A program made the translations under genes and the position numbers. Below, piece by piece: positions 1 through 31,599 of a DNA stretch of 64,000 bases. Position 1 is the first letter of the stretch. Each line of letters opens with the position of its first letter. Source of the stretch: Marisa cornuarietis (Eukaryota > Mollusca > Gastropoda > Architaenioglossa > Ampullariidae); NCBI GenBank assembly GCA_004794655.1, contig SMMW01000614.1, forward strand, positions 560,501 through 624,500. Reading direction: 5' to 3'. The notes under the pieces were generated by a model. The model had not been told where the DNA came from. It saw nothing but the letters and a program-made list of their open reading frames with translations, and ran no database searches.

Positions 1-1294
1 TTTATGAGGGACAGTATCTCATATACAATGTCTATTCTGTTGGATGATTGGTTTTTAAGTGCCTGGAGTGCTGACAGGGAGTCCGATAGTATAAGGAATT
101 GTCGTTGTTCAGTGTCTCTCAGCTTGAGTTGTGTCGTCTCAAGAGCTGTCTGTATAGCAGTCATCTCGGCTGTGAAGATTGACGTGTGGGTTGGGAGTTT
201 GATTGAAAGGGTCATGTTGTCAGGAGAATAGATTCCCAGCCCGGTTACTTGCGCTTCAGGGTCGTGGGAGCCATCCGTATAGATTTGTGTATAGTCCTTG
301 TAGGTGGTGCTCAGTTTGAGTTTGATCTCTGAGGTGATTTGGTAATGGTGGCTTTCTTTGTTGTATTTGGTGAGGTCAGTGTCTATTTGTGGTCGCGGAA
401 GTGTCCAAGGTGGAGTTTGCATGTTGGTGTGTGGGTAGGGTGCTGTAATTGCCGTTTCTGCTCCTTTTGTGTTTTCTATATGTTGGGTGTGTTGTTGAAT
501 AGTGGGTTGTGGGGTGGGGCGGCCCGTTCTGTGTCTGTGGGGTTGTATGTGGATCTGTCGGACTGGGTGGTCGGTAGGGAAACACTGCGTCTTATAGTAG
601 TAGTTGGCTGTCCTCTCCTTGATAATCAGGTCTATTGGTTTTTGTCCCGTCTCTGCCAATACCGACAGGTTTGGAGTGTGCGAAGGTACACCCAACACTA
701 CTTTTAATGCTCCGGCCTGGACTGACTGGAGTTTAGCTATGTGGTTTGACCTCAGGTGAACTAGGAGTGGGGCTGCATAAAGCAGCTTTGACATTACATG
801 GGCTTGGTATAGGTTAAGAAGGGATTTTGGGTGGGTGCCCCAGTTGTTACCACTTACTACTCTCATTAGGTTAATTCCCTTTTTGGCAGCTTTCGTTATT
901 TTATCTACATAGGGGGACCAGTTTGTTTTATCCGAGAAAATTACTCCTAAGAATTGTACCTGGGAGCTATAGTTAATGGTTGTTTGGTTTAGTTTTAGTT
1001 TGGGATATTCCATCTTCTGGTTTGGTTTTTTAAATATTATCGCCTGGGTTTTGGGGGCTGATAATTTAAAGCCATTATATTTTAACCAGTTTGCTACTTC
1101 ATGGAGGTCCTCTTGGATCTTGTCAATTCCTATGATTTTAGGTATCTCGGGGTTGTTTGTTTTACGTATTTCTACTTTTCCTAGGAGGGAGGTGTCGTCT
1201 GCAAACTGTTTGACTTTTACGTGCTTTACACATTTGGGGAGGTCTGCGATCATTATGTTAAACAATAATGGACTGAGGACGCTCCCCTGGGGCT
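1..1294 (-). mobile_element. 5'-truncated non-LTR retrotransposon (RT C-terminal half plus RNase H)
   Basis: Read on the minus strand this is one nearly continuous coding frame. Near 1276-1294 it has the reverse transcriptase motif PQGSVLSPLLFN, then the catalytic FADDTS motif (about 1189-1208). An RNase H domain follows, with TDGS (about 265-281), AEM (about 160) and SDSLSAL (about 75-100), giving the D-E-D catalytic set. RT followed by RNase H in one ORF fits the Jockey/I-like LINE groups. Homology stops abruptly at about 1294, in the middle of the RT domain, so the copy is 5'-truncated; its 3' end lies left of the window. The frame looks largely intact, which suggests a fairly young insertion. 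The clade is not resolved. Confidence 0.85.
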
Positions 1295-2400
1295 GTATTT
1301 ACTGTATTTATTGACTGTATCGTGAGTAAGCTTACATTTTATAAGGATTATTGTGGAAGAACGAAAGAGCGTGAATGACGTCAGTTGTTCCGAAGACGTA
1401 TATGGGTGATGTAAAAAAATAAAGGAAATGACGTGGGGGAGAACGCGAGGGGAAGTTAGTAGTTAGGTGGGAGAAGAAATAGGTTTAGGACGAGAAAGCA
1501 AGGAGCAGAGTAGGAATTGAAATGAAGAATTTGTTGAGTAGGTCGTCTAGGAGTTATATAGAACGATTAGTTGAGTAGGGCTTTAGGTATTCTTTTAGGT
1601 ATTCACCAAGGAAGGACTCGATGGGTAGGGATTTCTGTTCTTTTAAAATAATCTAGATGTAAGAACTTTCTCATTTGTGTATTTTTCTTGTTCTCTTTTT
1701 TATTTGTAATTAGTAAAGCAGGTAGATTCATTAGACAAATCATATTTTCTTTTAATTTGTGTGAAAGAACACGTACTTGTCAGGCTCCGTGTATGTGTTG
1801 AAAGAATTGAGAGACTGATACACTGCGCGGTGGTCGTGACAGGTGTCTTCGATACAGAATCACAGACATTGATAAGCGGTATCCATAAAATGTGATTAGT
1901 CAAATGATTAATATAAAGTAATAAAAAGAGCCAACACGTCCTTCTCAAGTGAAATCATTTGCGTCTTCAACATGAATACCTTATTCCTGTCTTTTGATTG
2001 TAGCTCTCTTGCAGCCAGTTGCAAGGATGGACAACCAGATATTAAGGTCCCTATAGCTCTGCGGAATTTTTCCCCACCTTAACCTAGTTCGCCATCGTAC
2101 TTGGATGAGGGTATCTGGAGCAGATTTTGCTAGCTAAGAACGAAGACACTGATATCTGATCTTTCCGAAGCAGGTTCAGACCAAGAACGATTGGCAGATT
2201 AAGACAAAGCTAAAATCAAACATAGTACTTTGGTTGACATGGAGTTACCTAGAAATGTTGTGTTGCTCAAGGCTCGAAACAGATGCAATGGGAAAGTTAG
2301 AAGCAATCGTGACGATGTATTATACTGATTATCTTGATTACTTACTAGTGATTACTGACATGTGGAAATGTATTGACTAGTCTTTTTTGTGTCTCTTCAG
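1295..2400. other. No gene seen; probable SFK-1 intron
   Basis: I see no SH2 or SH3 coding exon, RNA gene or clear repeat here. The stretch ends in a good 3' splice site (pyrimidine-rich run, then CAG at 2398-2400) that opens the first visible SFK-1 exon. It is therefore most likely intronic, with the upstream SFK-1 exons left of the window. Confidence 0.5.
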
Positions 2401-5494
<3,094 letters not shown>

Positions 5495-5754
5495 CCTTGT
5501 GGTCGCCATGCTGATCGCTTTCTTGACCTTACTATTCTAGGTCACGCGTTCCGGTCACATGTGTCGTGACAGACTAGACCCCCCCCCCTACACCTCACTC
5601 CACAGTGGTGGTGGTGGTTCGTGGGGAGGGGGAGTGGGAAATCTTTCTCTGTTTCCTGATCCTTTCTCGAGACGTTTTGTTCTGGAAAAGATTTTGACTT
5701 GAGTTCTCGGAGGGAAATCCCGATCAGTCCTACTATGACTGGCAACCTTTGCTG
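5495..5754 (+). other. Probable SFK-1 3' UTR, start
   Basis: Non-coding sequence directly after the SFK-1 stop, with poly-C and poly-G/T tracts. No AATAAA is seen before the minisatellite that follows, so the transcript end is not located. Confidence 0.4.
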
Positions 5755-6510
5755 GTCTGTGTGATGGCGGGAGGTTTGTCAGGTCTGTGTGATGGCGGGA
5801 GGTTTGTCAGGTCTGTGTGATGGCGGGAGGTTTGTCAGGTCTGTGTGATGACGAGAGGTTTGTCAGGTCTGTGTGATGACGAGAGGTTTGTCAGGTCTGT
5901 GTGATGACGAGAGGTTTGTCAGGTCTGTGTGATGACGAGAGGTTTGTCAGGTCTGTGTGATGACGAGAGGTTTGTCAGGTCTGTGTGATGGCGGGAGGTT
6001 TGTCAGGTCTGTGTGATGACGAGAGGTTTGTCAGGTCTGTGTGATGACGAGAGGTTTGTCAGGTCTGTGTGATGGCGGGAGGTTTGTCAGGTCTGTGTGA
6101 TGGCGGGAGGTTTGTCAGGTCTGTGTGATGACGAGAGGTTTGTCAGGTCTGTGTGATGACGAGAGGTTTGTCAGGTCTGTGTGATGACGAGAGGTTTGTC
6201 AGGTCTGTGTGATGACGAGAGGTTTGTCAGGTCTGTGTGATGACGAGAGGTTTGTTAGGTCTGTGTGATGACGAGAGGTTTGTCAGGTCTGTGTGATGGC
6301 GAGAGGTTTGCTAGGTCTGTGTGATGGCGAGAGGTTTGTCAGGTCTGTGTGATGGCGAGAGGTTTGTCAGGTCTGTGTGATGGCGAGAGGTTTGTCAGGT
6401 CTGTGTGATGACGAGAGGTTTGTCAGGTCTGTGTGATGGCGAGAGGTTTGTCAGGTCTGTGTGATGACGAGAGGTTTGTCAGGTCTGTGTGATGGCGAGA
6501 GGTTTGTCAG
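5755..6510 (+). repeat. 28-bp minisatellite, exactly 27 units
   Basis: Unit GTCTGTGTGATG(G/A)CG(G/A) then GAGGTTTGTCAG. 756 bp equals 27 x 28 with no indels, only point variants: early units read GGCGGGAGG, later ones mostly GACGAGAGG, with a few GGCGAGAGG and single C-to-T changes. It starts about 260 bp after the SFK-1 stop. There are no spacers, so it is not a CRISPR array. Confidence 0.97.
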
Positions 6511-7307
6511 AGTCGCGAGTACGGAACAAGACTTTGATTTTAAAGGAAATTGAAACACGGCGTGACGACAGGGGAATAACGTGGGTCTTCTCGAACGATT
6601 TGGTGGGGTGTGCTAAGCATGCTATACCCAGAGAATGTCAAGATGTTACAGGAATTCCTATCGATTTTCACGATTGCTTTTGACGATTCGACCTTTAACA
6701 AAAATGTCTGTTGCCGTAGGCTGCCACAGAAAGTAGGCCATCTTGACCTCTAAGCGTTCATACCTGAGGAAAAAAAAAGAAAAGGACTAGAACGACTGTG
6801 CGTTAATATTCCTTGTTTACTTTGTTTAAAAAAAACCCGAGTTTCACAGAGCTGGCTTGTCACGCTGGAAAATGAACAATCATGACCACCAAGGAAGGAA
6901 AATATTTGTTTTTGTAAATTTAAGAACTGAACGATTATTGAACACGTTCTACAAGGAAACTTTTCAGATACTCCAGTCATGAAGGATGTTAAAAATGATT
7001 TAGATGATGAGGCTGTACAGTCGACTGAAACCACAGAGACAATAACTGACGCTCAGACGATAAGACCGCGGAGGACAATTTCTTGTTTCAAGAAGCTTTT
7101 TAAAAAAAAACAAACTTTCAAGTATACAAATATACAACACACTGAACGATAGAGCCGATAATGAGCGATAGGACGAGGACAAAAATTCACCTCAAGATGA
7201 TGTAGGTTACTTTGAATCGAACGGAATGCGATGCAAAAGGAGAGTTGACCACTTTGATGAGAAATTCACCTGTTCCTTGGGAATTATTTAAACGATTGTG
7301 GGTGTTG

Positions 7308-7310
<3 letters not shown>
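6511..7310. other. Spacer between SFK-1 and SFK-2, no gene seen
   Basis: Unique-looking AT-rich DNA with A and T runs. Short open frames here show no recognisable domain or splice-site support. Confidence 0.4.

Positions 7311-7376
<66 letters not shown>
7311..7376 (+). repeat. (TG)n microsatellite, about 66 bp
   Basis: Uninterrupted TG dinucleotides between SFK-1 and SFK-2. Confidence 0.97.
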
Positions 7377-7377
<1 letters not shown>

Positions 7378-7446
7378 ACAGCAGCTCCGCTTGTTCAGTT
7401 TGTATTAACACGGTAATGTCCACAGTTTATTAGTTTAGTAAGGTAC

Positions 7447-7880
7447 TGACCATGCTGGTTCGGAAAGTCAGCCCGGACAGGAACTTCAACTCATCATTTT
7501 GGTATAGCTAGCCCTGCCAGACACGGCAACTCGTCATGTTGGTGCAGTCTGTTATCTCGGACAAAAATTACTATTTGCCATGTTGGTGCCGTTAGCAATT
7601 AGCAAGGACAAGAACGGAACTCCTCGTGTTGTTGGGGTCGCCTGTCTCACACAAGGACGGTAACTATAGTCAAAGGGCCCATGCACTCTGTTAGCGAGGG
7701 TCAACACCTCAAGCCTCTTGGTTATTTCTTCAGGAACAGCAGTTCATCATATTAACACTGTCTGTTAGTCCTAGGCAGCCACACACACTCATTATGTTGG
7801 CCCTGTCTGCTACCCCCTCGCAGAAACTCCTCATATTAGCACTGGTAACCCAGGCAGAAGCAGCTACTCATCATGTGAGT
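7447..7880 (+). repeat. Degenerate minisatellite, unit about 45-55 bp
   Basis: The core (A)CTCATCATGTTGG, followed by a CTGTCTGTTAG-like stretch and then GGACA(G/A)GAAC, recurs about eight times with many substitutions and indels (for example near 7489, 7530, 7577, 7622, 7745, 7790, 7825 and 7866). This looks like an old decayed tandem array. Confidence 0.55.
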
Positions 7881-9808
7881 ACCTTCTGGTAGCCTCAGAC
7901 AGGAAAACATGCATCGTGTTGGTTGATTTTTCTCAAGAAGAAACTGAATATTCTGTCGACTACCCTGATATGATCAGTGGAAGTTACATTGTGATAGCCC
8001 CGGCTAAGGACGGAGAGGCATCACATTTGGTCATTTTTACACATCATGTGCTCATTTGTATAAAACATGATAATAGAATACATGCTATAATCACATTCCT
8101 TTTACCAGCACATTGTGATTACAAGGATATTAAGATGTGGGGAGATGCTTGTCTGTATATTGTGGGCGTGTTTAGTACATCGTGTTCACATCTGTGCGTG
8201 GCTTGAAGTTCTATTTATTTTAATTCTTCTATCAAGAGAATTGCTACACCAATGATTTACTGCAGACTGTCAACACGTGCATACATATTCACACACACAT
8301 ACACACAAACACACACACACACAGATTACATGTGTGCTGATTACAAACGCACACAAAGACAGACAAACAAACAAGACTTATCTGAAACACTCTGATTATG
8401 CCGTTTCTAACAAATAAAAAAAACAACTTTTGTTTTGTTTTGATAACTAGATTGTCTTGTGCCATGATACGTGTTTGTAAAATATGCCACTTTCTCTGAA
8501 GTTACTCATAATACGAGGCAAAGCCAGTAATACAGTTAGTGACTCTTTCAAGGAGATGCTAATCACTACTCACATTAGCCCAGTTCATGAGTTTACTGCT
8601 CTTCGTGTATGTATTTATACTCAAATAACCCAAATAAAATTACAATAATTCATGACAATAAGGGGAAAACACTGCCCAAGAAAAGATATCAAATTTTGTA
8701 ATAACCACAAGGTGGAGCGTAAGTCACGGACTTTCTTTCTCAATGTTAATTCGTGGCGTAAGAAGGGGACGCGATCCCGTGAGGTATTATCTCCCTTGTG
8801 CCATCAGGCAAAGCTGATATATTGTATCTTGACTATCAGACTGGCTTGTACACCAGTACTTGTGTCACACGTTTAGTGAACAGATCTCATATAAATAAGT
8901 TGAGGATGGCTTCGATATGTCTGGCCGTACAGTGCATAGACTTTGGTTCATCATCGTGTTGCTATGGAGATACGAGACTGCTTGTGCATTTGTTGTGAGG
9001 TTAATGTTGACTGCGTGTTGGGACATAAAGTCACCCGCCATACCCAAAACGATCACTAATACAAGACAGACTATTTCTTGTGTCCTTACTGTGCTTCCAT
9101 GTATGCTTATGCGCGATAATATATGTATATTACATATACACCACATAAAGATTGTGTGTACATGTACATACAAATGTGTAATATGTGTGTGTGTGTGTGT
9201 GTGTGTGTAAAAGAGTGAGGGAGTAAGAATGATTCTCGTGAGCGCGCGCCAGAAGGAGTAAGGGAGAAAGACTAAATTGGTGAGTGTGGCTGAGTGTGTG
9301 TGTGTGTGTGTGTTTAGCCTGCCGGACATTCCTAGACTCTCCCTCGAGTTTCCGCTGTGGACGATGCGTTGTTTCCGCAGTAGTTACAATGATGACACTG
9401 ACAAACAGAAACTCATCCCCAAGCGAACCCCAGACCGTGTACGTGTGATACAGACACACTACTGTTAGGGCATATATCGCAAGTGAGTGGGCACAACTGA
9501 TAAAAATAAACTGAATATAAAACAACATCCCCGTTAGCTCCCGACGAAAGGAGCAGTAGAAACGCTTTCCTTGTCAACTCGAGATCCCTCTCTGGGACTT
9601 ATAAACAATCGTAAAGCATTATACATGCGCTCAACGTTATGGTCTTTACTTTCCTCATAGTCTAAGCGATCGAGGCCTTGTTTCGTAGCCGCTGGAATAT
9701 CATGCTTTTTTTTCCTTGAAATATTTCCGCGTATTATGGGAGAATCGTGAAACCCAATCACTTTTGAAGGAGGGTAACCACCCTTACTTGACACCGAAAG
9801 GAGCGTGA
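7881..9808. other. Spacer with short CA/GT tracts, no gene seen
   Basis: Contains short (CA)n and (TG)n tracts near 8290, 9184-9208 and 9292-9312. Open frames here are short or cross the dinucleotide tracts; none has a recognisable domain. Confidence 0.4.
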
Positions 9809-9980
9809 AGCTCGCCTCTCATTGGTGGACCCCAGGACAAGCTCGCCTCTCATTGGTGGACTCCACGTCTGTATGGTGTCTGTACAGCGTCAGCTTTCAA
9901 AGGTGACACAATTGTGCGGAGACTCGCCGTGTTTGTAACACAGAACATTCTCCTCTGTGGAGTTACTGGGGGGTATAAAC
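9809..9980 (+). promoter_or_regulatory. Possible SFK-2 core promoter (paired inverted CCAAT boxes and TATA-like box)
   Basis: A 22-bp sequence containing TCTCATTGGTGGAC (inverted CCAAT, ATTGG) occurs twice 31 bp apart, at 9809-9830 and 9840-9861. TATAAA follows at 9974-9979. A strong donor lies about 370 bp downstream. The arrangement is promoter-like for a plus-strand gene and the next gene is SFK-2, but no transcript evidence is available. Confidence 0.35.
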
Positions 9981-10004
9981 AAAAAAAGAAAAGAAAAGAA
10001 AGTG

Positions 10005-10347
10005 TTGCACGCGCCAGGTGAGCGCACAGCAATATTCACCCAGCAACGGACGAGCTGTGTTTGTCTGCCCTCCTGCCCCTCGCTTCGTAGTTATTTCTGT
10101 TGTTGTCAACGGATCGTGGAAAACCCCGTCGGGCTAATCTTGACACCGGACGTGACCCCGCAAGAGGTCGGGTTACTGACTAGATCGACTGAACATAGTC
10201 GCTGCACATGCTGTTGAAAACACAGTGTAAGCCTCGGAAAACGTCTATCGATCAGAAATGTAGACGAGCCAAGTTTCCCAGCATATATCGGAGCTGTGTT
10301 ACAAGGATCTGCGAGGTCTGCTGGCATCTTTGGGTGCCACTCGACGG
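10005..10347 (+). other. Possible 5' non-coding exon of SFK-2
   Basis: CpG-richer than its surroundings and ending in the consensus donor GACGG|GTAAGTG at 10347/10348. The SFK-2 start-codon exon opens with an acceptor (CTTGTGGCAG at 12835-12844), so an upstream non-coding exon is expected, and this is the best candidate seen. The left edge is arbitrary. Confidence 0.35.
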
Positions 10348-11885
10348 GTAAGTGTTGTTACAACAGACTGTGTCACGCGCCTTGCTTGCCTGCTACTGTG
10401 TAAGGGTGGGGGTTGTACGGATACGGGGTAGGCAGACGGTTTATGCTTCATGCTTTTGTGTTCAGTGTGAGGCGAAAGTAAAAAAAGGTGAGGTACAAAT
10501 CGGATGATTGAGATTTATTTAACCTTCCTCTTTCTGTTTCGTGATGTTTTGAGGCAGATCGGAAATACTCTACATTGTTTGTGAAAAAGAAAACATTTAT
10601 TTTCTGGTGCCTACAGGTCATGCTTATTCCCATGTTTTTCGAGATGTTCTCGAGATAAAACTGCACAGTCATCTTCAAAACATTTCCGACTCCATCGAAG
10701 TCGTTTTAATTCAAAGAAACCACGGTTTTAGGGAAGAGCCAACAGGTCCGGTGAACAAGGTCTGCTTATTGTATGTAGGGCCTGTGCTGACACATAGATC
10801 CGCATAGCATATGGCCAAGAGTTGTCCTTTCTAGGAAAAAGTTGAGAGGAGTGCTTTTTTTCTGTGAGACAAAACTTTCTTAAAACAAAAATAATCATAA
10901 AATGTTCTTTATGACGAACACGATGTTTGCCTGCAAACTGAGTATCATGTGGTCAAGTGAGTGCGCGCGCGCGTGCATGCATGTGTATTTGTACGTATTC
11001 GTGCGTGCCTGCTCACCACAATAAGTAGATATAATAAGAAAAGATGGAGAGCATACTAACAATGACGCATGTCATATATCACCTCGGTTTATCAGTTTGT
11101 CATGAGATAACGACGACCAGCAGTTATGCAGCCATAATGTCTCGCTGTAAAATGTCACAAGGAAACGAGCCGTGTGAGTGTGATCCCGCCAGGACAAGAT
11201 CCTTTCTCCTATTAAGCTCGGTACAGCCGGACGGCTCGGTCGTAGCCCATGCGTCAAATCGTGAAAGTGCTCGAGGGCACATAAAGACGGGGAGTGCTGC
11301 CCGAAGAATAGCTCAGTCACATCGTGACACAAACACGCCACAAAGAAGCCCACGAACGTACACCATGGCCCAGTTTCCTTGCCCGTATTATGAGGCTATT
11401 TCATCAATTATTCAGTACATGCGCGGTGCACGCTCGCTGGTGGTTAAAGCGGAAGCAGGGGTTCAGTCTCTTAGTCACTCAGTTTGCTTTTACCGAGATA
11501 TACGAATGTACAGAGATGGATGGAAAAGATGTCACGACGGTAGATTAAAAAAAATCAGGGGTGTGGTGGAGCGGTGAGGATAGTTTATCTGCTCTCCTGA
11601 CAGTAAAAAAAATTGAAAGACGAAACTTGTGGTTGCAAGCGATACGAATAGAAAAGTTCGTGCTGATAGGAAACTCAACCGTAACTTAGTTGTAGAGGAC
11701 ATTAGTGACACTATTGCTGTACAGAACACCAACACCCGCAACAACATTGTTGTAGAAGACAGCAGGGATAACACTTGTGTAGAGGACGGAAAATGGTGAA
11801 ACCATGGAAAAAGCCGACTACAATCAACGAACCTAAAGACCTCGCAGTCCTAGGGAAAGAGGAAGCTCGAATGATCTGCACGCAG
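10348..11885. other. Presumed SFK-2 5' intron, no gene seen
   Basis: Contains an alternating GC/GT purine-pyrimidine tract at about 10963-10985. An open frame of 177 codons at 11044-11577 has no recognisable domain and is not called. Confidence 0.35.
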
Positions 11886-12425
11886 TGTAACTGGAGGGAA
11901 GTCATCTGATGTTTACAATGTCACAGCTGACCTGCTGAAGCAGACTGGGGATGACACAACAAAGACCCTTACTGCTCCGTGCTCTTGGAATGCAAAGAAT
12001 GGCCCAAATAATGGAGGCATTCACTAGTTGTACACTTTCCAACGGAAAGGAAACAGAACTAGGGAACCATAAGTTATCAGTGGCCCAGGACTCATCAGCA
12101 CCACCGCTGAGCAACTGCTAGCAGAGAAACAGGCTGGCTTCAGACCAGGCAGAAGCAGTCTTCCACTTTCACATCCTGACAGAAAAACATCTACAAAAGC
12201 AGCTAGATCTTTTCTACAACTTCATTGACTTTAAAAGTCATTTGACAGAGTGTTTCACCAAGGGGCTGTGGCATGTGATGCAAAAATACATCTCATAGAA
12301 GCTCTGTACAAGAGCTCAGTGAGTGTATAGACTACTTAAAATAAACTAGGAGACTTGTTTCAAGCAACTGTCAGTTTCCCTTATCGCCTGTATTGCTTAA
12401 CATTTTCTTGGAAAACATCGTGACA
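11886..12425 (+). mobile_element. Decayed LINE reverse transcriptase fragment
   Basis: Plus-strand frames with several stops still show the order of an RTE-like endonuclease-RT: GKSSDVYNVTADLL, then LLAEKQAGFRPGRS, YNFIDFK..FDR, GLWHVM, and LLNIFLENIV near 12400. Stops and small indels break the frame, so it is a relic. It is from the same broad group as the minus-strand relics at 19.4-20.3 kb and 43.2-44.6 kb. Confidence 0.65.
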
Positions 12426-12607
12426 ATCACACCTCCATTTCCACCGGGGGTTTGGGGGAGGTCCGACGATCAACATGACTTAACCGTTTGTGAACGTTTG
12501 TCAAAGAAAGAAAGAATGAATGAAAAGAGCAGAATGAGGTCAAAAATACAAGATTGTACATGGATGCGTCTATGTTGTGAAGGTTTTAGTCAATGAGAGC
12601 GCTACAG

Positions 12608-12761
12608 CAGTGGCGTAGGAACCGGGATGGGGGGGGGGGTCAAGAGGGGCAGCCGCCCCCCCAAAAAAAGATGCTGAGAAGGCAAGAATGTGAACGTTAT
12701 TCATTGTCAGCATGGAGCTTGCTCCCCCCCCCCAAAAGCCGAGCATCTTCCTACGCCACTG
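12608..12761. mobile_element. 154-bp MITE with CAGTGGCGTAGGAA ends
   Basis: The terminal inverted repeats CAGTGGCGTAGGAA and TTCCTACGCCACTG flank a poly-G/poly-C interior and are bordered by TACAG on both sides. A diverged copy lies at 35157-35280 in the opposite orientation. No coding capacity. Confidence 0.7.
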
Positions 12762-12844
12762 TACAGCCATTTGTTAAGTAGTACAAACGTGACGTCACAT
12801 TTTGACTGTCTTCTGTGCATTCCCCATCATCTCGCTTGTGGCAG

Positions 12845-29558
<16,714 letters not shown>

Positions 29559-30109
29559 CAACAAGATCGCTTCTAGTTGCCCCCCCCCCACCTTCATTCC
29601 TCCTTTTCAACCATCCGTTGTACTCATCCGTCGATCAGAAGGAAGGCGACTGTGGGCAGATGAGTGTCTGTGGGCTGAAACGATCCTCACTGACATGCGA
29701 GGTCACGGAGTTTCCCCAACTCCACATTTAGTCTTCAGTCCTCGCGTGCGCCAGACGCCGAGGGTAAAGGTTGTGGCGACGTGCAAACAAATCGGATTTG
29801 ACTCAGAGACCTGGCAGTGAGGTCTGACTTGGAGCACTTGAAATACTTGCATATCGTTGATACAGGATAAAAATACTACTTCTTGGCCTCTGCCCTTTAG
29901 GACCCCATATTAACCTTTCATTTTCAGCTACCTGTGTCTCCAGGAAACAAATGATAATAAAATGGAAGCAGGAATGTTAATATTCCGCTTGTTGGTGTTA
30001 GGTATATTTTTGTATATGTTTTAACATATGTTTGTATGTGTTTTAACATAGACTTGGTTTTCTGATGAGAAGAGGCGGTCATTTTCCGAAAGGTAATTCC
30101 CGAAATATG
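29559..30109 (+). other. Probable SFK-2 3' UTR and flank
   Basis: No coding exon. AATAAA at 29956-29961 is a possible poly(A) signal about 400 nt after the stop; another is at 31295-31300. Confidence 0.4.
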
Positions 30110-30175
30110 CTAATAATAATAATTGCTACAGTATTTGTAGAGCGTCAACTCTTCAATAACAATTCAAGGCCCACA
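30110..30175 (-). repeat. SINE/LINE-type 3' tail fragment
   Basis: Minus strand reads GAGTTGACGCTCTACAAATA then ACTGTAGCAATTATTATT. It resembles the common animal retroposon tail (GCGCTATATAAAT plus ATT repeats). Related tails lie at 33303-33376 and 55437-55498. Confidence 0.45.
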
Positions 30176-30580
30176 CATACAAGCAATCATGCACGCATGC
30201 ACGGTCACACCCCAACACATAAAATACGATGAGCACGTGAACAATACACACAAGAATGTCCACACAAGGGAGTCCATACCAGGTACAGGCAGGTCAGGGC
30301 TACGGCAAGAGAAAAAAGACAGGATTTCAGAGAGTTTTTATTTATACAGAAGAAGGGATTTGTGATGAATGTAGAGGGGAAGTGTGTAGTGGGCCAGAGA
30401 CAAGGAGAAGCAGCGCGAACCACATGAACCGAGTCTGGTTCGAGGGCGGCAAAGGGACGAGGAAGAGGACCATGTAGAACGAGGTGGTGCAGGTATTTCA
30501 AAGGAGGAGGATTGGGAGGTGGGGGCTGAGCCCTTGAGACACCTGTAACTAAGGACGCTGACACTGGAGGTGTTTAGACA

Positions 30581-30851
30581 CCTGGGGCCAGTTGCACAAC
30601 ACATTTCTAATTTTAAACACTTTTAAGCCTGAAATCTATTTAGATAATTAGTTTAAAGTGCACACCACAATTCTAGAATGTTTAAAACTAAAACTGCTTT
30701 AAGTAAGATAAAGTTGTTTAAGTCTGACTTTCCGTCCTGTCAGTACAGTTTTTGTATGTTTTTCTGCAATGCATCAAAATGGCTAAGAAGAGATTTTGCT
30801 TCTTTAGAACAGTTTTAAGGTTTAAAAATGTGTTGTGCAACTGGCCCCAGG
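30581..30851. mobile_element. 271-bp MITE with 26-bp perfect terminal inverted repeats
   Basis: Starts CCTGGGGCCAGTTGCACAAC and ends with its exact complement; the inverted match continues to 26 bp (through ACACATTT). The interior is TTTAAA-rich with sub-terminal inverted TTTTAAGC/TTAAAC pieces. Non-coding. The superfamily is not decided, because flanking duplications are not clear. Confidence 0.88.
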
Positions 30852-31400
30852 AGTCAGTAGAGAGGAATAATTTGATGAATTCCTTCCCCCTTGTCCCCCC
30901 TACCCCCGCCCTTCCCGACCAATAATGAAAGGAGCGTTATTTTGAACATGTACGGTGCGACATTTCCATCAAAAATATGAAAATCGATCGAAGATCAACT
31001 GTTCTCATACAGTCCAAATATTAACGGACTTACACGACTTAGACAGAGTGCAAAGTATATATATATATATATTCAATGTTGTCAGATATTTCGCTACTAT
31101 TTTTGGACGTGTGATATATTGTCGAGCTCACAGCAGCCCTGGAATGTTTTGATGTTTGTACAGTACAGTATGTCACTATATTCTTTCTGAACATTAATGC
31201 TGGAATGTTGTATTGTTTGTATAGCACAATAATATACTATAACACACAAATTAAGATGGAAGTTGATTGTCATCATTTGGAAATACAGCGTGTAAATAAA
31301 ATTCTGTTTTATTTTCGAAAATATTTCTTGCTTGCAATTATTTGTGTGTTTGTACTATTATTCTGTGCTTGAAAATCTTTGGGAGGAAATAGAAACCTCC

Positions 31401-31451
31401 ACACACACACACACACACACACATACACGCACGCACGCACGCACGCACACA
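31401..31451 (+). repeat. (CA)n and (GCAC)n microsatellite
   Basis: A CA run followed by GCAC repeats, about 50 bp. Confidence 0.9.
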
Positions 31452-31599
31452 TACCGGAAGCTACGGGCTACAGAGATAACGTAAAAATATAAACCATATC
31501 ACCAAAGTACTTTTTCAGTGAACTTGAGCGTGTGCTGGCGCTCATTCGTCATTCCAGTGACACTTGTGCCTTCTGTTGGATGTTGCATTTTCTGTGGCT

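Noticed and set aside
1295..2400. SH3 or SH2 exons of SFK-1
   Set aside because: I looked for WWFxxD, FLVR, HYKIR and ALYDY-like coding on the plus strand and found none, so the exons must lie left of the window or are missing.
5755..6510. CRISPR-like array of 28-bp repeats
   Set aside because: Units are directly adjacent with no spacers, and the surrounding DNA is animal. It is a minisatellite.
6979..7149. Small acidic-to-basic plus-strand ORF
   Set aside because: 56 codons only, low complexity, with no supporting signal.
7916..8206. 96-codon plus-strand frame
   Set aside because: No domain and no splice or promoter context.
8865..9528. Minus-strand frames of 132-154 codons
   Set aside because: They owe their length to (CA)n tracts and have Thr-His repeats rather than a domain.
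11044..11577. 177-codon plus-strand frame
   Set aside because: No recognisable domain, unusual composition and no flanking splice or promoter signal. A chance frame is the simplest reading.
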